From Hydrogenophaga sp. (GTDB lineage: Bacteria > Pseudomonadota > Gammaproteobacteria > Burkholderiales > Burkholderiaceae_C), in contig JAIFNE010000033.1 of NCBI GenBank assembly GCA_020047875.1, positions 1-5,314 on the forward strand: a stretch of 5,314 nucleotides of DNA, written 5' to 3'. The translations under genes and the position numbers were made by a program. Each line of letters begins with the position of its first letter. Position 1 is the first letter of the stretch. Under the pieces are notes generated by a model. The model did not search any database. It saw nothing but the letters and a program-made list of their open reading frames with translations, and was not told the origin of the DNA. Below, piece by piece: positions 1 through 5,314 of the stretch.

Positions 1-4
1 TCAA

Positions 5-835
5 TTATCGCTGCAGCGGCCAGCGTCCACCACTGCAACGCCCGGTGTTTGAGAGGTCATTGCGGCTCTCGACCCCTTCGAATCCTCGTGCCTGAAGCAG
101 TGCGCGCACCAAACCCGCCTGATCGTGGCCGTGCTCGAGCAGCAGCCAGCCGCCGGGATGCAGGTTGTCGGGTGCGTGGTTCACCAGGTGGCGCAGATCG
201 GCCAGGCCATCCGGCCCGGCGGTCAGGGCGCTTGGTGGTTCGTGGCGCAGGGCGGGCAGGTGCGTGTCGCCCTCGGCGATGTAGGGCGGGTTGCTGGCAA
301 TCAGGTGAAAGCGTAGGCCACGCACCGCATCCAGCCAATCGCCATGCTGGAAAGCAACGGCCAGACCCAGCCGTTCGGCATTGCCTCGCGCGACCGCGAG
401 CGCGGACTCACTGGCGTCGCTCGCGTGCACTGCCACGCCCGGTCGTTGCGACTTCACCGCCAGGGCGATCGCGCCACTGCCGGTGCCCAGGTCGAGGAAT
501 TCGTAAGGTGGCGGCAGGCCATCGAGCAGATCAAGCGCCCACTGCACCAGGGTTTCGGTATCGGGCCGCGGCACCAGTACCCGCGGGTCGACCCGCAGGT
601 TCAGGCCAAAGAACGCCTGCTCGCCGATCAGGTAGCCCATGGGCTCGCCCGCGGCGTGGCGCGCCAGCAGGGGCAGCGGATCGGTGTCGTGCGCGAGCAG
701 CCAGGCGCGGTCATTCGGGTCTCGTGCCAGCGCATGCAGCAGCAGGCGCTGCGCGTCCAGGCGCGTTGGCCTGGGGTCATCGCCTGGTGTCTGCGCCTGG
801 CGCAGTGCCTCGGCCAGCGTGGGCGGCTGGGTCAC
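5..835 (-). CDS. prmC: PrmC: peptide chain release factor N5-glutamine methyltransferase
   Basis: This is a cytoplasmic S-adenosylmethionine-dependent enzyme that methylates the glutamine of the GGQ motif in release factors RF1 and RF2, which improves peptide release at termination. The 276-residue product matches the usual family length (about 277 in E. coli). Residues 1-75 form the N-terminal release-factor-binding region. VPRPDTE follows at 88-94, then SAM-binding motif I DLGTGSGA at 115-122, an acidic residue in motif II (D140), GDW at 166-168, and the family hallmark NPPY at 182-185, which holds the substrate glutamine. The start is GTG at 835-833. It overlaps the prfA stop as GTGA, and no Shine-Dalgarno-like purine run precedes it, so translation is probably coupled to prfA. 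The stop is TAA at 5-7. The NPPY motif and the adjacent prfA separate it from other adenine or protein methyltransferases. The identification is very secure. Confidence 0.97.
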   Translation of the reverse strand: MTQPPTLAEALRQAQTPGDDPRPTRLDAQRLLLHALARDPNDRAWLLAHDTDPLPLLARHAAGEPMGYLIGEQAFFGLNLRVDPRVLVPRPDTETLVQWALDLLDGLPPPYEFLDLGTGSGAIALAVKSQRPGVAVHASDASESALAVARGNAERLGLAVAFQHGDWLDAVRGLRFHLIASNPPYIAEGDTHLPALRHEPPSALTAGPDGLADLRHLVNHAPDNLHPGGWLLLEHGHDQAGLVRALLQARGFEGVESRNDLSNTGRCSGGRWPLQR

Positions 836-1914
836 AGGCTGTGTTCGAGTTCGGCCAGCAGCTCGGCGCCGCGCGCCACCTGGAGCGCGTGAATCACGTC
901 ACCCAGATCGCCTTCCATCACCTGCAGCAGCTTGTAGAGCGTGAGGTTGATGCGGTGGTCGGTCAGCCGGCCCTGCGGGAAGTTGTAGGTGCGGATGCGG
1001 TCGCTCCGGTCGCCGCTGCCAATCAGCCCTTTGCGGGTGGCGGCTTCTTTGGCGGCGCGTTCGCTGCGGTCTTTTTCCTGGAGGCGGGCGGTGAGCACCT
1101 GCAGCGCCTTGGCTTTGTTGCTGTGCTGGCTGCGGCCATCCTGGCACTCGGCGGTGATGCCGGTGGGCAGGTGCGTGACGCGCACGGCGGAGTCGGTTTT
1201 GTTGATGTGCTGGCCACCGGCGCCGCTGGCACGGTAGGTATCGATGCGCAGTTCGGCCGGATTGAGCTGTATCGCCTGGGTTTCGTCGGGTTCGGGCATC
1301 ACCGCCACCGTGGCCGCGCTGGTGTGGATGCGGCCCTGTGTTTCGGTGACCGGCACCCGCTGAACGCGGTGACCGCCCGACTCGAAGCGCAGCCGGCCGT
1401 AGGCGCCATGCCCCACCACCCGCAACACCACCTCTTTGTAGCCACCCAGCTCGGCGGGTGATTCGCTCACCACCTCCACTGTCCAGCGCTGGTTTTCCGC
1501 ATACCGGGTGATCATGCGGGCCAGGTCACCCGCGAACAGCGCCGACTCGTCGCCGCCGGTCCCAGCGCGGATTTCCACAAAAGCATTGCGCTCATCGTCC
1601 GGATCTTTGGGCAGCAACAGCAACTGCAGCTCGGTGTCCAGCGTGTGCAGATCGGCCTGGGCCTGGTCGATTTCTTCCTGCGCCATCGCGGCCAGCTCGG
1701 GGTCTTCCAGGAGGAGCTGGGCGCTGGCCAGATCGGCTTCGCGTTGCAGGTAGCGGTTGAACACCTCAACCCGGCTGCCGGTGTCCGCGTGTTCGCGGCT
1801 GAGCGCGCGGAAGCGGTCCATGTTGTCGACCACATCGGGGGCGGCGAGCAGGGCGTCGAGCTCGTGCAGGCGGGCGCGTTGGCGCAGCAATGTGTCTCGA
1901 ACGAAGGGCTTCAT
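832..1914 (-). CDS. prfA: Peptide chain release factor 1 (RF1)
   Basis: RF1 recognises UAA and UAG stop codons in the ribosomal A site and triggers hydrolysis of peptidyl-tRNA. The product from the ATG at 1914 is 360 residues, the same length as E. coli RF1. The stop-codon-reading tripeptide PVT sits at 188-190 (the PxT class specific to RF1; RF2 carries SPF). The catalytic GGQ is at 233-235, so Q235 is the residue PrmC would methylate. The N-terminal region is helical (1-105), and NAFVEIRAGTGGDES (110-124) opens the core domain. The reading frame stays open upstream to 2202 inside hemA, but the sequence MKPF followed by an RF1-like helix, together with the family length, fixes the start at 1914. 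No convincing Shine-Dalgarno sequence precedes this ATG. The last codons overlap the prmC start by 4 bp. The gene is probably cotranscribed with hemA, which lies 86 bp upstream. Confidence 0.97.
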   Translation of the reverse strand: MKPFVRDTLLRQRARLHELDALLAAPDVVDNMDRFRALSREHADTGSRVEVFNRYLQREADLASAQLLLEDPELAAMAQEEIDQAQADLHTLDTELQLLLLPKDPDDERNAFVEIRAGTGGDESALFAGDLARMITRYAENQRWTVEVVSESPAELGGYKEVVLRVVGHGAYGRLRFESGGHRVQRVPVTETQGRIHTSAATVAVMPEPDETQAIQLNPAELRIDTYRASGAGGQHINKTDSAVRVTHLPTGITAECQDGRSQHSNKAKALQVLTARLQEKDRSERAAKEAATRKGLIGSGDRSDRIRTYNFPQGRLTDHRINLTLYKLLQVMEGDLGDVIHALQVARGAELLAELEHSL

Positions 1915-2000
1915 GTTGTGAGCGGGCCGGTGGCGTGGGGCGGGAGTGCCTGGGCCGGCGCACTCGGCGCGCGGCAGCAGGCGCTGCGCCCGATCGGCCC
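1915..2000 (-). other. hemA-prfA intergenic spacer with inverted repeats
   Basis: This 86 bp GC-rich spacer separates the hemA stop from the prfA start. It holds a 6 bp inverted repeat, GAGTGC at 1944-1949 and GCACTC at 1960-1965, around a 10-base loop. It also holds a smaller GGCG/CGCC repeat at 1980-1990 and the palindrome CCGATCGG at 1990-1997 near the hemA stop. No T-run follows any of these in the direction of transcription, so they do not look like intrinsic terminators. I see no TATAAT-like promoter and no clear ribosome binding site for prfA. The simplest reading is a transcribed spacer inside an operon. Confidence 0.5.
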
Positions 2001-3272
2001 CTAAGACTTGTCGCGCAAGAACAGGCGCGAGACGGTGTGGACGGTGGCGGCGCGCGTTTCGCCGTCGGTGGACCGCAGCTCGGCCAGCGTGCCGTGCAGC
2101 ATCTTCTGGGTCAGCCCGCGCGACAGGGCTTCCAGCACCGCCTCCACCGGTTCGCCCTTGGCCAGCATCTTGCGGGCGCGGGCCATTTCGGCGCTGCGCC
2201 ATTCGTCGGCCTGGGCGTTGATCTGCCGGATCAGCGGCACCAGGCCAGTCGCGGGATCGCGCTGCTCCAGCCAGTGCATGAAGCTCAGCACGCCAGCGTC
2301 GATGATGGCTTCGGCCTGGGCCACCGCAGCCTGGCGGTTGTCTTTCCCGGTTTGCACCACGCTGGCCAGATCGTCCACCGTGTAGAGGTACACGTCGTCC
2401 AGCGCCTTCACCTCCGCTTCGATGTCGCGCGGTACCGCCAAGTCCACCATGAACATCGGGCGGTGGCGGCGCTTTTTCAGCGCGCGTTCAACCGCCCCCA
2501 GTCCAATGATGGGCAGCGTGCTGGCGGTGCAGCTCACCACTGCGTCGAACTCGTGCAGCCGCTCCGGCACCTCGGCCAGCCGCATCACCTCGGCGCCGAA
2601 CCGGCCCGCCAGCTTTTCGCCGCGCTCCAGCGTGCGGTTGGCGATCGACATGCTTTTGGGTGACTTGGCTGCGAAGTGGGTCGCGGCCAGCTCGATCATG
2701 TCGCCAGCACCAACGAACAGCACCCGGATGTCCTGGATGTCTTCAAACAGCTGAGATGCCAAGCGCACCGCTGCAGCGGTCATGCTGATCGAGTGGGCGC
2801 CGATCTCTGTGGAACTGCGTACCTGTTTCGCGACCGCAAACGAACGCTGGAACATCTGGTGCAGCGTGGTGCCCAGCGCGCCGGCTTCTTCGGCCGCGCG
2901 CACCGCGTTTTTCATCTGGCCCAGAATCTGCGCCTCGCCCAGCACCATGCTGTCCAGACCGCTGGCGACCCGAAAAGCATGGCGCGCGGCGTCATTCTCG
3001 CGAAGGATGTAGGCGTGGTCGCGCAACACATGGGCGCTCACGCCGCCGGCCTGGGCGAGCCAGTTCAGCGTGGGCTCCACCGCCGACTGGTCGCCAGCCG
3101 CGTACAGCTCGGTGCGGTTGCAGGTAGAGAGCAGCGTGGCCTCGGGCTGGCGGGGCAGGCTCTGCCGGTAGCCCTGCAGGGTGGGCTGAATCTGGTCGAG
3201 TGCAAACGCAAAACGGCCCCGCAGATCCAGCGGAGCCGTTTGGTGATTGATCCCGAGGGCCCAGACAGACAT
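2001..3272 (-). CDS. hemA: Glutamyl-tRNA reductase
   Basis: This enzyme catalyses the first committed step of tetrapyrrole (heme) synthesis by the C5 pathway: NADPH-dependent reduction of glutamyl-tRNA(Glu) to glutamate-1-semialdehyde, in the cytoplasm. The 423-residue product is close to the E. coli length of 418. The catalytic domain carries GINHQTAP (7-14) and STCNRTE (49-55) with the nucleophilic cysteine C51. The conserved block RVASGLDSMVLGEAQILGQ spans 101-119, with H98 just before it. The NADPH-binding Rossmann fold follows, with VGAGDM (187-192), ANRT (211-214), SCTAST (247-252) and DLAVPRDIE (277-285). The C-terminal dimerisation region runs from about 310 to the end. The start ATG at 3272 aligns with the family N-terminus. 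It has no Shine-Dalgarno sequence but a perfect TATAAT six bases upstream. The stop is TAG at 2003-2001. All key residues are present. It is the first gene of the hemA-prfA-prmC block. Confidence 0.98.
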   Translation of the reverse strand: MSVWALGINHQTAPLDLRGRFAFALDQIQPTLQGYRQSLPRQPEATLLSTCNRTELYAAGDQSAVEPTLNWLAQAGGVSAHVLRDHAYILRENDAARHAFRVASGLDSMVLGEAQILGQMKNAVRAAEEAGALGTTLHQMFQRSFAVAKQVRSSTEIGAHSISMTAAAVRLASQLFEDIQDIRVLFVGAGDMIELAATHFAAKSPKSMSIANRTLERGEKLAGRFGAEVMRLAEVPERLHEFDAVVSCTASTLPIIGLGAVERALKKRRHRPMFMVDLAVPRDIEAEVKALDDVYLYTVDDLASVVQTGKDNRQAAVAQAEAIIDAGVLSFMHWLEQRDPATGLVPLIRQINAQADEWRSAEMARARKMLAKGEPVEAVLEALSRGLTQKMLHGTLAELRSTDGETRAATVHTVSRLFLRDKS

Positions 3273-3278
3273 GTGCGA

Positions 3279-3284
3279 ATTATA
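3279..3284 (-). promoter_or_regulatory. Candidate -10 element of the hemA promoter
   Basis: On the minus strand these bases read TATAAT, a perfect sigma-70 -10 hexamer, in the only clearly AT-rich patch of the local sequence. Six bases separate it from the hemA ATG, so transcription would start at or within a base or two of the initiation codon. The hexamer 17 bases upstream (3307-3302, GTACTC) is a poor -35 match, and there is no extended TGn. The same AT-rich patch also offers TATAAA on the plus strand (3281-3286), which could serve the divergent small gene. The assignment is made by motif and position only. Confidence 0.55.
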
Positions 3285-3286
3285 AA
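3281..3286 (+). promoter_or_regulatory. Possible -10 element for the small membrane-protein gene
   Basis: TATAAA on the plus strand overlaps the divergent hemA -10 candidate. Transcription starting about seven bases downstream would give a leader of roughly 28 bases before the ATG at 3321. No credible -35 hexamer is seen at 16-18 bases upstream, where the sequence is GC-rich hemA coding DNA. This is a weak candidate. It is listed because it is the only plausible element in the 48 bp gap that could drive the plus-strand gene. Confidence 0.25.
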
Positions 3287-3320
3287 ATTGGACAGAGCCC
3301 AGAGTACCGATCGCCAGACA

Positions 3321-3590
3321 ATGACATTTTCCGCCTCAATCTTTCACCTGCTGGGTCTGCTGGCGCCTGCGCTGGGGCTGGCCGTTCTGCTCTGGCTGGG
3401 GCTGATGCTGCGGCGCCGACAGCGCAAAGTCACCAGCCAACCTGCGCGCCAGCTGGGCTGGCTGGTGTTGGTGGGTGTGGTGGTGCTGATGGCCGGACTC
3501 GCCTTCTTTGGGCGTGACGCCAAGATGGCCACCTATGCCGCGCTCGTGGTGGCTCAAGGCACGCTGGCCTGGCGTTTTCGCGGCGGGTGA
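3321..3590 (+). CDS. Small three-helix membrane protein, function unknown
   Basis: I do not recognise a characterised family. The 89-residue product has three hydrophobic segments, at about 7-29, 46-63 and 70-86. A strongly basic loop, RRRQRK (31-36), follows the first helix, and more basic residues lie at the C-terminus (R85, R87). By the positive-inside rule this suggests the N-terminus outside, the loop after helix 1 in the cytoplasm and the C-terminus in the cytoplasm. No signal peptide, cysteine pair or catalytic motif is evident. Codon use is typical of the neighbours (many CTG, GCC and GTG codons), which supports real coding. ATG at 3321 is preferred. An in-frame TTG at 3288 would add 11 polar residues, and the frame stays open far upstream antisense to hemA. 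No Shine-Dalgarno sequence is obvious. The gene is divergent from hemA and converges on ugpQ. Confidence 0.75.
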   Translation: MTFSASIFHLLGLLAPALGLAVLLWLGLMLRRRQRKVTSQPARQLGWLVLVGVVVLMAGLAFFGRDAKMATYAALVVAQGTLAWRFRGG

Positions 3591-3600
3591 GCCCGTCGCG
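3579..3600 (+). terminator. Stem-loop at the convergent gene ends, possible terminator
   Basis: CGCGGCGGG (3579-3587) can pair with CCCGTCGCG (3592-3600) across a four-base loop TGAG. This gives a nine-pair stem with a single G-U pair in plus-strand RNA. In minus-strand RNA that pair becomes an A-C mismatch, so the structure favours the plus-strand transcript of the small membrane-protein gene. The TGA stop of that gene lies in the loop. No U-run follows in either direction, so it is not a classical intrinsic terminator. It may slow polymerase or protect the 3' end. Function is inferred from position only. Confidence 0.4.
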
Positions 3601-3614
3601 AACGATGCGTGGCC

Positions 3615-4367
3615 TCAGAGCGCTGGCGCGAAGCGGTCCACCGCGTCGGTGATGATGCCGTCGGTGCCGAGGTCGATCAGCCGCTGCGCTGCCCACTCGT
3701 CGTTGACCGTGTAGCTGAGCTGGCGCATGCCGGCCGCTCGCACCTGGTGCACCAGCGCAGCGTCCCACAGCGCGTGGTTGCAAACGATCGCGACGCACCC
3801 GAGCTGTTCGGCCATGGGCAGATACCCCGGCCACAGGCTGTCGAGCAGCAGCCCGCGCGGCAGTTGCTCGGCGGTGGCGCGAGCGCCCGCGAGCGAATCT
3901 GGACGAAACGAGGTGAGCAGTGGCGGCACCGGTGCGTTTGCCCACAGCTGCTGTGCCAGGCGACCCACGGCTTCGCCGGTGGCGCGTTCCAAGCCCGGTG
4001 TGGGCTTGATTTCGATGTTCAGCAGCAAGCCGTTGGCGATGCACCAGCGCGACACCGCGGCCAGCGTGGGCAGCGGTTCACCGGCGTAAGCGCGCGAATG
4101 CCAGGCGCCCGCGTCGAGCTGGCTGAGCGCGCTCCAGGGCAGATCACCGGCGGTACCGTGGCCGTTGCAGGTGCGTTGCAGGGTGTCGTCGTGCAGCAAG
4201 AAAACTTCACCGTCGGCGCTGAGTTTGGCGTCGCATTCGAACATGCGGTAGCCATGCGCTGCGCCCAGGCGGAAGGCGGCGAGGGTGTTTTCGGGTGCGA
4301 GTTTGCCCGCGCCGCGGTGCGCAATCCAGCGCGGGTAAGGCCAGTGCGTTGCGGTGATGGGCGTCAT
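3615..4367 (-). CDS. ugpQ: Glycerophosphodiester phosphodiesterase, UgpQ type
   Basis: This enzyme hydrolyses glycerophosphodiesters (for example glycerophosphocholine or glycerophosphoethanolamine) to sn-glycerol-3-phosphate and an alcohol. The 250-residue product matches the short cytoplasmic UgpQ class (247 in E. coli) and has no signal peptide, unlike periplasmic GlpQ. It shows the GDPD TIM-barrel motifs in order: HRGAGKLAPENT (17-28) with H17, R18 and E26; ECD (44-46) with metal-binding E44 and D46; the catalytic LHDDTL (58-63) with H59; NIEIKP (117-122) with E119 and K121; and TDGIITD (235-241) near the end. The ATG at 4367 overlaps the ugpC stop as ATGA. A purine-rich GGGAAG lies five bases upstream. 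Its place directly after ugpC suggests it cleaves diesters brought in by the transporter and supplies glycerol-3-phosphate and phosphate. The stop, TGA at 3617-3615, lies 24 bp from the convergent small gene. Confidence 0.93.
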   Translation of the reverse strand: MTPITATHWPYPRWIAHRGAGKLAPENTLAAFRLGAAHGYRMFECDAKLSADGEVFLLHDDTLQRTCNGHGTAGDLPWSALSQLDAGAWHSRAYAGEPLPTLAAVSRWCIANGLLLNIEIKPTPGLERATGEAVGRLAQQLWANAPVPPLLTSFRPDSLAGARATAEQLPRGLLLDSLWPGYLPMAEQLGCVAIVCNHALWDAALVHQVRAAGMRQLSYTVNDEWAAQRLIDLGTDGIITDAVDRFAPAL

Positions 4368-5314
4368 TGCCGCTTCCCGGTGGCTGCATCGAACCAGTGC
4401 AGCCGATCCTCACGCGGCAGCGCGTGGATGGTGCTGCCCACGGGCGGCGCGCCTTGGTCTTCGTGAATGCGGATGATCAGCTTTTCATCGCCCAGGCGGG
4501 CGTGTACCAGGCGTTCGGCGCCCAGCAGTTCGACGGTGTCGACCTGCAGCGTCCATCCAGCGGTGCTCCCGGTGGGGCTGATGTCGATGTGTTCGGGGCG
4601 TACGCCCAGGATGCTGCCTGCTTTGCCGCCGGGCGCGTGGCTGAGCAGGTTCATGGGCGGCGAGCCCATGAAGCTGGCCACAAAGGTGGTGGCGGGGCGC
4701 GAATACACCTCCTCCGGTGTACCGAACTGCTCCATATTGCCGCTGTTCATCACCATCATGCGTTGCGCCAGCGTCATGGCCTCGACCTGATCGTGGGTGA
4801 CAAACAGCGAGGTGATACCCAGCTCTCGGTGCAGTTTCTGGATTTCCAGCCGGGTCTGCGCGCGCAGCTTGGCGTCCAGGTTGGAGAGCGGCTCGTCGAA
4901 CAGAAACACCTGCGGCTGGCGCACGATGGCGCGCCCCATGGCCACGCGCTGCCGCTGGCCGCCGGAAAGCTCGCGTGGCTTGCGCTGAAGCAAATGGCCC
5001 AGCTCCAGAATGGCCGCGGCCTTGTCTACCCGCTGGCGTATCTCGTCCACCGGCATCTTCTTGATCTTCAGACCGTAGGCCATGTTGTCGAACACGCTCA
5101 TGTGGGGGTAGAGCGCGTAGTTCTGAAACACCATCGCGATGTCACGCTCGGCAGGCTCCAGCGTGTTGACCACGCGTGGGCCAATGGCGATCTCGCCGCC
5201 GCTGATGTCCTCCAGCCCGGCGACCATGCGCAGCAGGGTGGACTTGCCGCAGCCCGACGGCCCGACGATGACGATGAACTCGCCCTGGGCGATTTCGGCA
5301 TTGACGCCGTGAAT
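4364..5314 (-). CDS. ugpC: ABC transporter ATPase, UgpC type, N-terminus missing
   Basis: This is the ATP-hydrolysing subunit of a CUT1-family importer, probably for sn-glycerol-3-phosphate and glycerophosphodiesters. It would act at the inner membrane with UgpA, UgpE and the binding protein UgpB, which lie outside the window. The 316 visible residues run to the window edge. By comparison with E. coli UgpC (356 residues) roughly 20 N-terminal residues are missing. Counting from the edge, the sequence shows Walker A GPSGCGKST (18-26), a Q-loop glutamine (64), signature LSGGQ (116-120), Walker B FLFDEP (137-142), D-loop SNLD (144-147) and the H-loop histidine (174). A C-terminal TOBE/MOP-like regulatory region includes GVRPEHI (237-243). 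MGSPPMNLL (216-224) resembles UgpC. MalK-like sugar ATPases are similar, so the substrate assignment rests on likeness to UgpC and on the overlapping ugpQ downstream. Confidence 0.88.
   Translation of the reverse strand: MHGVNAEIAQGEFIVIVGPSGCGKSTLLRMVAGLEDISGGEIAIGPRVVNTLEPAERDIAMVFQNYALYPHMSVFDNMAYGLKIKKMPVDEIRQRVDKAAAILELGHLLQRKPRELSGGQRQRVAMGRAIVRQPQVFLFDEPLSNLDAKLRAQTRLEIQKLHRELGITSLFVTHDQVEAMTLAQRMMVMNSGNMEQFGTPEEVYSRPATTFVASFMGSPPMNLLSHAPGGKAGSILGVRPEHIDISPTGSTAGWTLQVDTVELLGAERLVHARLGDEKLIIRIHEDQGAPPVGSTIHALPREDRLHWFDAATGKRQ
4373..4378 (-). promoter_or_regulatory. Ribosome binding site of ugpQ
   Basis: GGGAAG on the minus strand lies five bases before the ugpQ ATG and inside the last codons of ugpC. 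It is a partial Shine-Dalgarno match at suitable spacing. It supports the ATG at 4367 as the start, and with the ATGA overlap it fits coupled translation of ugpC and ugpQ. Confidence 0.5.

Noticed and set aside
49..1461. A 470-codon open frame on the plus strand, antisense to prmC and prfA
   Set aside because: It has low-complexity, Ala/Arg/Gly-rich composition and no recognisable domain. It lies wholly opposite two secure conserved genes in GC-rich DNA, where long antisense frames are common by chance.
1990..1997. Palindrome CCGATCGG as an operator or terminator near the hemA stop
   Set aside because: It is only 8 bp with no loop and no T-run, and palindromes of this size are frequent in GC-rich sequence.
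1915..2202. In-frame N-terminal extension of RF1 to 456 residues
   Set aside because: The extra 96 residues run through the spacer into hemA, are Arg/Pro/Ala-rich and unlike RF1. Starting at 1914 gives exactly the 360-residue family length.
1890..2663. A 257-codon plus-strand open frame opposite hemA
   Set aside because: It is antisense to the conserved hemA coding region, its translation is rich in His, Gln and Arg without motifs, and it has no start signal. It is a coding shadow.
2676..3320. Upstream extension of the small membrane-protein gene to a 304-codon frame starting at 2676
   Set aside because: The extension is antisense to hemA and hydrophilic and unstructured in character. The hydrophobic, CTG-rich coding pattern begins only at the ATG at 3321.
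3430..4044. A 204-codon minus-strand open frame overlapping ugpQ and the small gene
   Set aside because: It is an alternate-frame shadow with Arg/Ala/His-rich composition. It conflicts with the motif-supported ugpQ frame.

Overview
The window looks like a chromosomal segment of a high-GC betaproteobacterium, most likely Burkholderiales and possibly Comamonadaceae. The reasons are the strong G/C third-position bias, the hemA-prfA-prmC gene order, and protein sequences close to proteobacterial housekeeping families. The genus cannot be fixed from the sequence alone. I see no mobile element, CRISPR array, tRNA, rRNA or clear sign of horizontal transfer.

Layout: five of the six genes lie on the minus strand, in two blocks. 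Block 1 (read leftward from 3272 to 5) is hemA (glutamyl-tRNA reductase), prfA (peptide chain release factor 1) and prmC (release factor glutamine methyltransferase). prfA and prmC overlap by 4 bp (GTGA). PrmC methylates the GGQ glutamine of RF1, so enzyme and substrate are encoded side by side and are probably translationally coupled. Block 2 (read leftward from beyond the right edge to 3615) is ugpC, the ATPase of a glycerol-3-phosphate/glycerophosphodiester ABC importer, missing its N-terminus at the window edge. It is followed by ugpQ, a glycerophosphodiester phosphodiesterase, with a 4 bp ATGA overlap. Together they suggest import and cleavage of phospholipid-derived glycerophosphodiesters.

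Between the blocks, on the plus strand, is a short gene (3321-3590) for an 89-residue protein with three predicted membrane helices and no recognised function. It is divergent from hemA across a 48 bp AT-rich gap. That gap carries a perfect TATAAT six bases before the hemA ATG, which suggests a leaderless hemA mRNA. The small gene converges on ugpQ with a 24 bp gap, and a 9 bp hairpin there holds the small gene's stop codon in its loop.

Overall this is an ordinary housekeeping region. I found no convincing new multi-gene system. The points worth checking are the possible leaderless hemA transcript, the uncharacterised small membrane protein, the stop-codon hairpin, and the structured hemA-prfA spacer without an evident ribosome binding site.
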